From positions 19,902,001 through 19,966,000 of the forward strand of contig OX467082.1 of assembly GCA_950106755.1 (NCBI GenBank): a stretch of 64,000 nucleotides of DNA, in the 5' to 3' direction. Below, piece by piece: positions 23,560-35,175 of this stretch. The position numbers were made by a program, and so were the translations under genes. A model generated the notes under the pieces. It searched no databases, had not been told where the DNA came from, and saw only the letters and a list, made by a program, of their open reading frames with translations. This stretch comes from Climacium dendroides (Eukaryota > Streptophyta > Bryopsida > Hypnales > Climaciaceae). Positions within the stretch are counted from its first letter, which is position 1. The number at the start of each line of letters is the position of its first letter.

Positions 23560-24170
23560 AAGATATCTCAAAGACATCACCAACTACCTTCCATCCTTCT
23601 TCTTTCAACAAATGAGGCAATTATTTCTAACTTCAACATTTGAATTTAGGAAGTTTAAGAGGTGAAGTCAAAATATTTAGCAACTATACACCATAATTTC
23701 AAAGGCCTCTTGTTTTGTATGTGTAGAGATGAGATAGGTTGTTTTACAAGTGGGGTAGTAGTAGGTAAAACAACCTATGTTGGATATGTAAATTAAGACT
23801 AGTAAAAGCTCAACCGCTCATAGTTAAGTCAAAAGCAAAAATTGTGTTCAAAGTAGAATTTCAAACCTCATTTAGGCATAGTTGAATTATGTTTTTCAAA
23901 AGACTTTGCACTAAAAAAATTAATAAATCAAGCTAATTTTTATTTTTAGAAATCTATTTATAAATTTGATCCTTCTAAAAAAATTATGGATTTTTTTTAA
24001 AAAGAAGATATGCTTGAAAATGTCTAAGAATATGTCCCTTCCACCCCCTCTCTAAACGTTGTCCATAACTTTTGATTGGAAATTTAAAATCTTAAATATA
24101 TTTTTTGTGAAGATGAAAGTAGTCTACTACTAGATCTTATAGTAAGATGCACCAAAATTTTATTCATCAT
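23560..24170. repeat. Dispersed repeat D, copy 1
   Basis: Contains 'ttttgtatgtgtagagatga', 'gtaaaacaacctatgt', 'aaaattgtgttcaaagtag' and 'tttgattggaaatttaaaat' blocks. Copies occur at 32890-33640 (same orientation, interrupted by a MITE) and 33720-34100 (inverted). It supplies the empty-site comparison for the MITE at 32986-33395. Confidence 0.6.
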
Positions 24171-24214
24171 ATTTTTTTTTGGACTTTACCATCAAAATAA
24201 TCTATTTTGAGGGG
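24100..24214. repeat. End of a TTAA-type repeat (family H)
   Basis: It ends TTTTGAGGGG then TTAA (24215-24218). Its 'ctactagatcttatagtaag' block matches the reverse complement of 32037-32170, which begins TTAA-TCCCTAAAG. Confidence 0.5.
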
Positions 24215-24560
24215 TTAAAAATTGGGCTAGCATGAATGAAGAGTATGTTTATTCAAGACATCACACCAAATTCTACAAGATATGGAATATTAAATTTGTA
24301 GCACATTCTAAATTGCATTTCAAATGCAAAAAATTATGTGCATTATAATCCATGCAATCTTGCAAAATTTGGAATTTTTGCTTTATTCAATTATAGCCAT
24401 AGACTTTGTATTTACAACCTTATACAAAAGAATTAGTATTTTTGTGTAATTTTTTGGCATATAAATCTAATGTGAAACTAATCTATACCTTCAAAAATAT
24501 CAGCCAACCCTAATCATTGAAATTGGGAGTTGAGACCAATATTATTAACTCTTGAAAGAT

Positions 24561-24670
24561 CCCCCCCCCCCCCCCCTATGATCAAGGTAGTCATTGGAAT
24601 GCTTTAATTATTGGACCAACAAGTGCAATAATTGGAATAGTTTTAGTGACTACCTTGACTATAGGTGGAT
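24561..24670. repeat. Family G hairpin with a 16-C run
   Basis: Sixteen consecutive C residues (24561-24576) are followed by TATGATCAAGGTAGTCA. The reverse complement of a similar sequence (TGACTACCTTGACTATAGG) lies at 24648-24667, giving a foldback of about 110 bp. Confidence 0.6.
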
Positions 24671-24853
24671 ACAATTGCCTGGCAGTTGATTTGATTATTG
24701 TCATGGTTCAATTCATATAATGGTTTATGCATGTAATTCAATATTTTCTCAAAAGCTTTTTGATTGCAACTATTATTGTTAATATCTTGTTGCATTCTTT
24801 TTTTACATTAGAATTCACAACCTCACATTGATAGCACTTAGTTTGATTTTTAA

Positions 24854-24979
24854 AGGACGTAGCACCCCATGACCACGGTAATCACCAAAATTCTTGAATT
24901 CTTGAACCAATAGCTCCATTCGTATAGTGAACATTGAAGTCATCCATCAACCACTTTTTGGTCTTGGTGACTTTAAGGG
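24854..24979. repeat. Family G repeat, copy 3, with TTAA end
   Basis: Starts near 'aaaggacgtagcaccccatgacc' and ends GACTTTAAGGG then TTAA (24980-24983). The left TTAA (24850-24853) overlaps a degraded end. Confidence 0.45.
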
Positions 24980-24983
24980 TTAA

Positions 24984-25824
24984 ATAAAATTGAAGAATAT
25001 AAGGTGGCTCTTGGTATTACAAAGAATTTACAGTGTACAAAAACCTTTGTAATTAACTTGATGGAATTTGTTCTAATTACCAAATCAAAATCACTATACA
25101 TCTATGAAGGAATTATTTTAATAGAGGATAGAAGATATGAGACATAATCCAAGGTTGTGTAAGTAGAACCACATACAATCTCAATATTAATGGCCAATAT
25201 TAATCAAGTCAATCCAAAATTTAGTTGTTATATGCAAGGCCTTACTATCCCCTCAAAAACATTGGAGCCTTTCCAACAACACAACAATTGTAAGTGTATG
25301 TATAGTTGCTTCTTAATTTTCTCTTGAAATTCAAAGTTACAAAATGCAATCCATACATAGTTCAAGGGGTACACATGCCTTAGCTTCTCCTAACTTATTT
25401 GAAGATTGGAAAATAAATTATAATTGTAGCTATACATCAAACTAATGATCATCAAAAACAGAACCTGCGAATTCCATTACACATGCTGTAAACATGCAAT
25501 AGTACATTGTCATATATGAATACATTATTATTGCATATTGTGGTATTTGGAAACCCTTCCAAAATTTTCTTAAGCCATTTAATTCAAGAACTTTGACTTC
25601 AATTCAATTTGCACAAAAGTTCTAGATCTTGACCATTTTATCGTCATTAAAAATTACATACAATCTGGAGTGCACAAAGGTTATAAATTTAGACCATTTT
25701 CTTATCCATATTCAAAATTACATACTTGGAGTGACCATTCTAGACTCCTTAGCAATCCTAAAGGGTGACATGAAAATCAACTCTCTTTTTGAGATTCACT
25801 CATTTGGGACCTCACAGTGGGATG
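24984..25824. other. Gene-free AT-rich stretch
   Basis: No recognisable gene or element ends. The open frame at 25629-25847 shows no domain. Confidence 0.35.
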
Positions 25825-25827
25825 CTC

Positions 25828-26095
25828 TAAATATGACCTTGCTCTAAAAGCAACCATTAATAGAAAGGTACATTTTGCTTTCTCCAATGTACCAACAGTG
25901 TACACTCTATGAGGTGGTCGCTTTTAGTAACCATTGTGTTTCAACTTCAAAAATTCTTAATTAGTTTCACAAAGGTCCAAAAAATATGAAATGACTTGGG
26001 TTAGATGCGAATTCTATTTTTCTTCGTACCACAGAATTTAGCTTCCCCCAAATGCAATCACCTTTTAAAAAGGTGGCTTCAAGAGTAGACTACCT
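25828..26095. mobile_element. TA-type MITE, family C/B mosaic, copy 2
   Basis: It ends GTAGACTACCT then TA (26096-26097). Near the other end it has GCTCTAAAAGCAACC, the family B terminal motif, and a second copy in reverse (GGTCGCTTTTAG) near 25917. The interior matches 16446-16772 in reverse complement. Confidence 0.55.
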
Positions 26096-26274
26096 TACAC
26101 CAATCTTGTCATGGGTCACTTGATATTGTTACAATGAATAACATATGCAGGCTAACTTTGAATCAGAGTGGCATTGCTCATGCTTGAGATGTATGAGTGT
26201 ACCCTATGAGAATCAAAATTTCATCTGGTGTACCAATTTGTGCTTGCAATTGTGATTCAGTTTAACCTTGAATG

Positions 26275-26450
26275 TCAGGCTAGTTGCCATGGAAATCATC
26301 GCTTTTGGTACTATGGGAATCATTTGCTTAAGAAAATCCAAGAGCACTCATTAAAGGGCAAATTACTGTGCAAGACCTCCCCTTTTGACACAGAATTTCA
26401 ATGATGAACATCTGCACTTTTGTCTTACATATTAGAAGGATTCTTTGTCA
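26275..26450. repeat. Third copy of part of the 1.6-kb repeat unit
   Basis: Matches the tail of the unit at 54110-54250 and 55790-55930 ('gaatcatttgcttaagaaa', 'gcactcatt', 'agaaggattct'). This shows that the unit is also dispersed and not only tandem. Confidence 0.55.
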
Positions 26451-29025
26451 TCTTTCTAAACATTTTTTGGCCGCCATGTTGTTATATGGCATGGTAAATT
26501 AGCTGCATCCAATTGAGTCTTCTTTTTTTTTTTTAAATTCACCATCTACATTTGGACACTAATTGAATGGGAATTCACCTTCATCTAAAAGTGCCACAAG
26601 TTTTTAAGAGCAACCAATGAAAGTTGAAGAATTTTTGAGGCAACCAATGGAAGTTGAAGCATTTTGTGTCTTGATGGATGAGAAAGTTATTCACTTGAAA
26701 AAAAATATGCAAACAAGTAAATAATAGAGTTCACGTTCATTTGATGGAATCAAGCACATAAGTGAACTTAGTGGTTCTATCATTAGTAATTCAAACCTTT
26801 GGGAGATTCATTGATTGTAATTGACTAGAAAGTATTGCCATGACTGTCATTTTCTAACACATTGAGAAAAACAAAATCAAATTTAACCATACCAATTGTA
26901 TTAAACTACTAGGGTAATGTGTGGAATTGTTTTTGAAAATCAACCATATAGATTGCATGATGACAATAGTCAAAATGAAGTGGGAAAATTTCTTCAACTC
27001 TTCCAAATGGTGAATTTTCATTTATCAAACTTTTCATTAAAAAATGAGTTTGTCCTAAAATCCTTAATTAAAGACATTATGTTGAGAAGATTAGTTTTGA
27101 ATATGGAAAAAATCAAGAAAAACTATTTTATTATCATTTATTTATTTATTTTAAAAAACACAATATAATGGAAACCACTATATTGTTAATAAATAATTAC
27201 TTTAATAGAGATTTTAAATTTTTCAATCCCTTTTTTTCAATCCCATTTGTGATGATGATTTAATTAGCAATCTGCATACTGCATTTTTCTTAATTATTTT
27301 TCAAAAATTACTTAGAATTGAATTTTGAAAAGAGATTCAATGACAACCCACAAAATAAAATTCATCGTGACTTTCACCTCATTAATCATTTGATATAGAA
27401 TGATTCAAAGCTTTTTATATTCACATGGATCTAAAAAACTAAATATGATTTCTTTTGTTAAACAAAGTTATTTTTTAGTTGCGTAACATGCTCCTTGCTC
27501 AAAATGAAATCCTTTTAAGGATGTTTGAAGTGTAACTTTTGAACGGTATATTAAAATGGTAAAATTTTTATAGAGATTGAAATGGATTGAAATCAGTGTA
27601 ATGTCTAATGTCACCCTTTAAGAATTAAGAAGTTGTGTTATGTGTAGAAATACTCTATACTTTTAACTTTAAAAATTCACACATTATTACCTACAGTATT
27701 GAAAAATGAAAAAACTTAGGTTGGAGTCCTTTAGAAGTTGATAGTAACCTCATTAAAAAAAATTGAAATATGACCTTAGGAGATGAAGAACTAGAAAAAG
27801 TGATGCTTTTAGCTGGGCTTGCAATTGAATTTGGGAAGGACATTGAGGGCACTTTGTGCCATTTAGATGGTTAAATAGGCATTGCGGATATTAAAAATGA
27901 GTGATTTTCATCCGATTTTTGTATGCAACTTTTTGATGCCACATTCACATCCACATCAATGACTTAAAGTTGAGAATTACGGTTTCTTGTTATTTAATAT
28001 GGAATATTTTTTAAAATGGTCTATAGTAAAGCAATTGGTATTTCAATATTTTGAGTTTTTTTCTTTAAATCTTGATTTTGACATTCAAAACTATTTCTTT
28101 TGTTCTTGCACAAAAAACCCTTCTAAAGTGCAATTTCTATTCCAATTAGAAATTTTGAAAAATTCCTTAAAATAAACATTTCATTAAAGTATGAAGTTAA
28201 AGATCTACAACTATGTTTTTATATATGAAGTGATGTGGAAATTTTCTTTGTATTGCAATGTTCTACACTATAATGTACTTCTATTCTAAAAAAATTTGAG
28301 ATATTTAAGCATGTTTTATATTTGATTTGAATCTTTTCAATTTTTCTTCCAAAAAAACATGGTATTTTGATATTTTTACAAAAAATTATGAATTTTTTTT
28401 TACTTCAAGTTATCCAAACTATGACTATCATATTGTAGTCATATTAGGAAATATTGTGACTACTTTAGGTGAGGAAGATGACCATTATGGATACATTTTT
28501 GTTGGTTTGAGAATAGTCAGAGATTCTTTTGGGCCAACTGAGTAGCATGCTTCAAAAATTCACACATTTCAAAAGTTTACAACAAATTTACACTTTATCA
28601 AAAGAATTAAAATTCCAATTACTCTCCCTATTTTTTACGTTTGTCTTTATGTAAATTTTAAAAGAATTAAACAATGCAAATAGGGCAAACTAGTGACTAG
28701 TCATTATATCTAACATAGATTGGTTTATCTTATGTTAAATATGTGATTCACCTCTAAAAAATAAAGCAAACAATTTCACTCATAAATAGCAAAGAAATAA
28801 GGATATATAGTATAGGATTTTTAAGCTTGACTACATAGTCATGGGCTTTGTCCTATGGGGTCAACACAAAATTATTTCTCAAAGTGCAATACTTTGATAT
28901 AAAAGATTCCACTTTCTTTTTTACACCTAATTGCAACATTTTCCATTCTCCAACACCTAATAAACTTAATGACCTTGAATCAACACTTCCAATCCATGAT
29001 TCAATACTACTGCCACTATATGAGA
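26451..29025. other. Gene-free AT-rich stretch with weak family E similarity
   Basis: 27380-27480 ('cctcattaatca...gattcaaagct') resembles the middle of family E. 26590-26670 and 29210-29290 share an 'accaatg...gttga' block. The open frames (26917-27168, 27987-28175, 28327-28545, 28848-29039) are AT-rich with no recognisable domain; the 28327 frame keeps a start and 72 codons but I cannot assign it. Confidence 0.35.
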
Positions 29026-29203
29026 AAGGGGTGTTTTAAGTATAGTTATAATAGTATATTCCTATAATTTATGACCTTTTAAGAGATTTTTAATAAAAAT
29101 TTACTAAAAACATAGGTATTTCTAGTAAATTATTATTAAAAATCTTCTAAAAAGTCATAAAATATAGGACTATACTACTAGGACTATACTTAAAACACCC
29201 CTT
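29026..29203. mobile_element. Foldback MITE, about 178 bp
   Basis: The arms begin AAGGGGTGTTTTAAGTATAG and end with its complement. They continue inward through matching 'attcctataattt/atataggac' and 'agatttttaata/tattaaaaatct' blocks, so nearly the whole element folds. No clear target duplication is seen. Confidence 0.7.
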
Positions 29204-32030
29204 CTTACAGGGTACAACTTTTGAAAAGTAACCAATGGGAGGTGAAGAGGTTTTTGAAGTAACCAATGAAGGTTGAGACATTTTGTTCTTCAAAAGTGTC
29301 CATTTAGAGCCAATCTAGTATTATGTATAAGCTACCTTGTATTTTCAACTTTGAAAATTTGTAAAATATTTCTAGAACATTAGAAAATACAAAACTTTTC
29401 CGTGTGCATTTTTGAAAAATTTGTTTATAATCTCATCATTTTTTTGATCATTTGACTTTTGAGATAGTGGGACTAGAAAAGTGTTGTTTCTAGATATTTT
29501 TACCTTATAAGATGTGGTAATTAACTTACAACTTGTTAGGATAGCTACAATCATTTTGAACTATTAATATACAAGATGTTGCAAGTTGTGGATATTTTTC
29601 TTCTATTCCATATTAAGTCAATTGAATGTATTTGAGCAATATACCTTGAGTCAATTTTAAGGACATTTGCATTCATAAAGCTATAGCACAAAAATGAGTG
29701 AAAAAAAAGTTTGGATACAAAAGTTGCAGTATGCAATGTACTCTTTTACTTCTACAAAAATTTGAAGCAAAATGCAATCACCGTTCAAAAGTGAATGAAT
29801 TTCAAAGTTCCAATCATGCTTCCACTTTTTACTATTGACATTCAATAATGATGCTACTACTCCAAAATGTCAACTCCCTTAAATATTGAATTGTATAAAA
29901 TAATCCTCAAATTTCTAAGTTACTAGAGAAATTTGTAAATTTTTTATTCTTTTGGTTAGTTTATAAGACATGAATCCTTGAACAATAGAGTTAATGATGT
30001 AGTCAAAGGTCAATATCCTTAAAAAAACAAGATTCAAAATTTCCTTTTTTCCATTGACATATGCAATTATATTCTTTTATAAATTATAGCAAAAGTAAAA
30101 AGAATTGAAGCTTTGAAGTAACAATGTGACAAAAAGATGTAAATAAATCCTATTCTTACAATTTCCTCCCCCTCTTGTAGAAAAAAGCATAATTCTTGAT
30201 TTGGATTAAAATCAAATGTCTCCTTTTCAATGCCATTGATATGCAAAATGTATACAAAATGTGTGGCCATTGATGGTGACGGTATTGAATAAAATATGGA
30301 ATATAACATGGTATTTTTCATACAAATACATATGGATATATGAAATACACTAGCAATATCCCATATTGATTGCTACCACATGAGCTTCTCAAAAATGTGA
30401 ATATGGGAGTACAAATTGTATTTTACAATAGCAATATGTCAATTGTCATAATGTGCTCAAAAGACACAAACTCAAATTGAAGCTCTGGAGTGATTATGAA
30501 TCTTTCAAAAAAATAAGGGAAGATTCATAATAAATATAAAACACATTGGATGTTTTTGAAAATTTTATCATATAAATAGACTTAAGTTTATTTCATCCTA
30601 ACTTAAACCTTTTTTATATCATGTTATATTTGAAAATGTATTAATAACCTCTCAACTTCAACTGAAATTTTAAAAAAAACATTTTTAGGAATTATACTTA
30701 CTCCTTAGAGGGAGTAAAAATCAAAATTAGTGAGCTTCATTTTATGAATTTAGCTCATTTTAACTATGGATATTTAAAATCAAAGTAAAATTTTTAAGAT
30801 TTAATTCCTAAATGTCTAAGGTCTTTTTTGAGCTTTTAGGAATTTATTCTAAATTGAACAAAAAGGCAAAATTTTGATAAGTTGTATCAATTTTTTTTGA
30901 ATTGTAACCATACAAATTCAATACACACAACAATATCACTTATGGATTGGAAGATTATAATTAATATTGTAAAAGTAATTTGAAGTTTTTCAATCCTCTT
31001 TCCACATGTCAAATTTAAAAATTTGGTCATTAAAGGGCCTAACATGAGAGCCCCAATCAATTTATGCCTTCTCAAAGTCTACTCTACAATTTTTTTTAAA
31101 TGAATTTCTAATGTGATTTTTTTTCCAAGATCTAGTATGGAAAGTCCAAAGTTCAATGGACACTCTTGCACAAAATCTTGAATAGAAAAATCATAATCAA
31201 TCATTTTCAATATTACATTTTTGAGTCTAAAATTAGACTTCATGAAGAATTTTTCAAAAATAGAAACTATTAAAAATAGAAACTTGGTTAGGTTTTATTT
31301 AACTTCAAAGTATTGTACCTCAGGTATTCATGGATTAATTGTATCTCATTTGAAGAGCAAAACCTATAGTCTGTAATAGATACACTTATATCTTGTATTT
31401 TGAAAACATATAACTAATTCATTAGTTGCAATCTCGTTTTGAAAATTCTTGTGTTGAAATTGCCTTTTAAATATTAGTACTAGAAATAGAAGTGTATTAG
31501 TCTTATATTAAAAATCAATATCACATTCTTAAACAAATGAGAACAAATGCTTACCTTATAGTTAGAACATAACTAACATAACTTGAATATGCATATTGCA
31601 ATATCAAATCTATAAAAAAAAATACTAGATGAAATTCATTAAATTTTCAATCTTTTAAATATAAAAATAGTTTTAAGCACAATATTTTACGAACATGAAG
31701 ATACATTTACAAATTAAAAAAAGAGTAGTTGTAATTTATTATAATGTGAAGTTTCAGGATATAAGGTGAAAATGTAAAATAGACAAATAGCTTGAAAATG
31801 ACAACAATCACTAAAGTAGAGTTCTATTGTATTTTTCATTATAGAAATTAAAATATATATTCTAAAAATTTATGGATTTAATTGAATTGTAATTCCAATT
31901 ATTACACTATATTAACTAGTATATTGGTTGCATTGAAGGATATAGTAGGTTTGAAACTTTGAAATAGAAGAAATTCATTTCTTTTTAATAAATTTAATAA
32001 AAAAAAATGCAATGATCAATACTTGACACA
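29204..32030. other. Gene-free AT-rich stretch including a family K remnant
   Basis: At 30801-30804 a TTAA precedes TTCCTAAATGTCTAAGG; sequence to about 31300 matches the element at 49803-50439, with the far end lost. The remaining open frames on - (29372-29554, 29551-29736, 30067-30321, 30887-31075) have no domain I can name. Confidence 0.4.
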
Positions 32031-32036
32031 TGTTAA

Positions 32037-32240
32037 TCCCTAAAGTTCTTTTGACTATAACTCATCCCCAAACATTCAAAATGGGATATTTTTTATGACA
32101 AAAGTAAAAAAAAATGACAAATGAAAATTTAAGTGCATCTTATAGTAAGATCTAGTAGTAAACTACTTCATTACACTATAGTAAAACAATGGGAGGTTTT
32201 GATTGCACAAATTGTGAGATTGTAGTGTTTCAAATGGAAA
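32037..32240. repeat. Start of a TTAA-type repeat (family H)
   Basis: TTAA (32033-32036) then TCCCTAAAG. The block with 'cttatagtaagatctagtag' is the inverse of 24100-24214. The other end was not found. Confidence 0.5.
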
Positions 32241-32889
32241 AAAATGATTTTGGAGGGCATTCAAATTTTGAGCAACTCTAATTTGGAAAGGCTTTGGCAC
32301 AAGGTAATTTCACTTTATTGATTGAATTTTTTTAATTGCTTTTTGTGTTAGAGTTGGCCACATGTTCAAAATAATTTATAGCATTTCAAATTGGGACCAT
32401 GTACCAAAAAATTCCAATAGGGAACTAGCTTTAGAAAACTTTCACACAATGTTGTTTCTTAAACAATTTTTGGCTTGCATATACAATAATCTCTTCAAAA
32501 TGTGAATTGCAAAGGTTTAGGTTCAACTAGCCCTAGGAAAGGGGGGAAAATCTCCCAAAATTTGTGGATTTGGCAAGCTTGAACAATTTATCACCTAAAA
32601 CATCAAAGCTAAATTAAAAGATGATTGGATATATTAGGCCGCTTGGCATGAGAGGAAGTTGGGTCAAGGTTTGTTGTGTGTGACTCATCCATTGAGCACC
32701 AACATTAGATAACTTTACCACATGTCAAGCCATGCCATGTCCTGTAAAGTTGATTGACCATATTTTATCAAAGTACAAAAATAAATTTGAACACTTTATT
32801 AACAATATTAAGAAATTCAACATTAAATTCAAAAAAATCAAGAGGATCTTAAATATTTGACAAGATTCTCATATACATTCAAAAGTCAT

Positions 32890-33640
32890 TAATTTTGTAT
32901 GGAATGGGATGACAAGACAAGCTCTTTATACAAGTGGGCTAGTAGGAGGTAAAACAACCCATGTGCAATATGTAAATTAGGATTAAGGTAGTCTACTCTA
33001 AAAGTGAGCGGCCTCTTCAAATTGCCCCTACATTTAGGTCTTGAAATGGATAGTAGGTGGTTCTTAAATGGACCTCTCAAGCCATTGAGAGAATCAAGAG
33101 AAAAGCATTATTTATTGCAAGAGCCAATTGTTGGCCTTCGTTTACTCAAATCACTTTAGAAGTTGCAAGTGGTCGGATTTTGGAAGATCCAGAGTCACAA
33201 ATAGGTGTCTGCAAAAAGTTCTTTTGAAAATTCATAAGTAATTCAAAAATGATTCAAAAAATATGAAACCACTTGTGTGATGTTCCGCATCCATTTTTTT
33301 TTCTCTAAAAAATGATCCAAAAATATTTCTATTTATGGAAACCCTTGAAAAAGGAGGACTAGCTAGTAAATGGTCGCTTTAAGGCCATACTACCTTAATA
33401 AGAGCTTAACTGCTCATAGTGAAGTTAAAAGCAAGGAATTGTGTTCAAAGTAGAATTTTAAACCCCATTTTAGAATAATAAAATTACTTATTTAAAAATA
33501 CTTTGAACTAAAAAAAGTTTGAACATCAAGATAACCTTCATCTCTAAAAAATTGTTTGAGATTTTGAGCCTCCAACCAAAAGTTATGGACAAAATTCATA
33601 GAAGATATGTCAAAGAAAACGTCTCCTCCAACTTAGCCTC
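32890..33640. repeat. Dispersed repeat D, copy 2, split by a MITE
   Basis: 32918-32985 plus 33396-33600 are colinear with 23740-24100 once the 410-bp MITE is removed. Together with 33720-34100 it forms a large inverted repeat. Confidence 0.6.
32986..33395 (-). mobile_element. MITE family B, copy 3 (410 bp, inverted)
   Basis: The ends are AGGTAGTCTACTCTAAAAG and CTTTAAGGCCATACTACCT, with TA on both sides (32984-32985 and 33396-33397). It has exactly the same length as the copy at 45672-46081. The sequence on either side joins into repeat D, confirming a clean insertion. Confidence 0.85.
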
Positions 33641-33719
33641 TTTGAAATTTGTTTGTAAATTTTTATTGAAGGTTTGAAATTTGTTTTGAAGGCTTGAAAC
33701 CTTCATCTTTGAATTTTTT

Positions 33720-34100
33720 CTAAATTTTTCAGCTTTTTATAGTTCAAAGTTTTTTGGAAAAAAAATTCTACTATACCAAAATGAGGTCTAAAATTCCACT
33801 TTAAGTACAATTCCTACTTTTGACTTCACTATGAATGATTGAGCTGGTCTACTAGTCCTAATTTATATATTCTACTATACACAAGTTGTTTTACCTCCTA
33901 CCGCCTCACTTGTATAAAATATTTGATTTGTCATCTCTACACACACAAAATAAGTGACTTTTGAAGGTATGTGAGAGAGTGCTAAAATATTTTGATTTCT
34001 TTACCTTTTTGAACTCCTTAAATTCAAATGTGGAAATTAAGAATAATCACCTCATTTGTTCAAAGGAGAGGGATAGAAAGTAGTTAGTGATGTCACCAAA
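33720..34100. repeat. Dispersed repeat D, copy 3 (inverted)
   Basis: Reverse complement of about 23568-23900, for example 'gttttacctcctaccgcctcacttgt' against the 'acaagtgg...gtaggaggtaaaacaac' of the other copies, and 'cacctcatttgttcaaagga' near the end. Confidence 0.6.
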
Positions 34101-34149
34101 CAACCATGGTGTAGTTAGTAAAACCATGCCCAACATACTTTTCATTCAA

Positions 34150-34486
34150 GTGGATGTAAAAATGAACATACTCTTCATTCATATGGATGTCGAACTAAAC
34201 ATACTCCTCATTCAGATGGATGTCAAATTGAAACTACTCTTCATTCAGATGGATGTGAAATTGAACCTTCTCTTCTTTCAAATGGATGTAAAATTGAACA
34301 TATTCTTCATTCATATGGATGTAAAAATGACCATACTCTTCATTCAAATGGATGTCGAACTAAACGTACTCCTCATTCAGATGGATGTCAAACTGAACCT
34401 ACTCTTCATTCAAATGGATGTGAAATTGAACCTTCTCTTCTTTCAAATGGATGTAAAATTGAATGTACTCTTCATTCAAATGGATG
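34150..34486. repeat. 33-bp tandem array with a 165-bp higher-order unit
   Basis: Ten 33-bp units start at 34150 and repeat every 33 bp. Units 1-5 (34150-34314) resemble units 6-10 (34315-34479) in order, so a five-unit block was duplicated. On + the array stays open within the frame 34087-34497 as an 11-residue repeat (MDVKLNLLFIQ), because 33 is divisible by three. I regard that frame as a by-product; a hydrophobic repeat protein cannot be excluded. Further degenerate units continue at 34720-34790. Confidence 0.85.
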
Positions 34487-34490
34487 TTAA

Positions 34491-34715
34491 CCCTTGAAAG
34501 GCCCTTGGAGTCCTTCTATATGACCCATATTCAACCTTATAATTCTTCAATTGTGATTCTCTATATGAATTGTGATACATTGTTATTTACACACTACCAT
34601 GATTATTAATTTACTATGTACTAAGCAATATTTGGTAAATGTTTTTTGGTCAAATAACACCATATTCAAAATATACACTAATATGGTCACAAAGGGCTTT
34701 CAAGTCCTTCCAGGG
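34491..34715. mobile_element. Small TTAA-flanked element (225 bp) inside the 33-bp array
   Basis: TTAA (34487-34490) then CCCTTGAAAGGCCC; the far end reads CTTCCAGGG then TTAA (34716-34719). Removing the element and one TTAA restores array sequence (aaatggatgTTAAattga against aaatggatgtaaaattga). This is the clearest evidence that insertion targets TTAA. Confidence 0.85.
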
Positions 34716-34799
34716 TTAAATTGAGTATACTCTTCATACAAATGGATGTAAAACTAAGCCTATTCTTCATCCACATGGATGTCAAACTAGTACAAAATA

Positions 34800-35175
34800 T
34801 GTCATAAGTAATTCTTCTTTCTACTTAAGGTAGGAACACCCGTAAGCAAGAACTTAAGCAAATTGAAGTAGCAAGATTGATTGATGAAGCTTAAAATTTA
34901 TATAGTAGGTACACAAGAAGGAATGAATAATATTGGCAAGAATTGCTAAGTTCCAAGACCAGAATGATTTAGTAAAAAATTTCAAAAGTAAAAAATCGTT
35001 GTAAATATAAGCATATGAGTAGGCAGACCTCAAACAACGTCTTCATTATGGCATGATTGTCCTCAAAGAATCATAGGTTAGGTAGAATGAGAGACTATAA
35101 GAATGACCTAATATACCTTTATCTATGAGAAAAATGAAGTAAAGTAAATAAAGTTGTGGTTGCAGGGAAGTGGAA
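34800..35175. other. Gene-free stretch
   Basis: AT-rich with no recognised gene. It may contain the 3' end of the pogo-like element, whose terminal repeats I could not locate. Confidence 0.3.
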
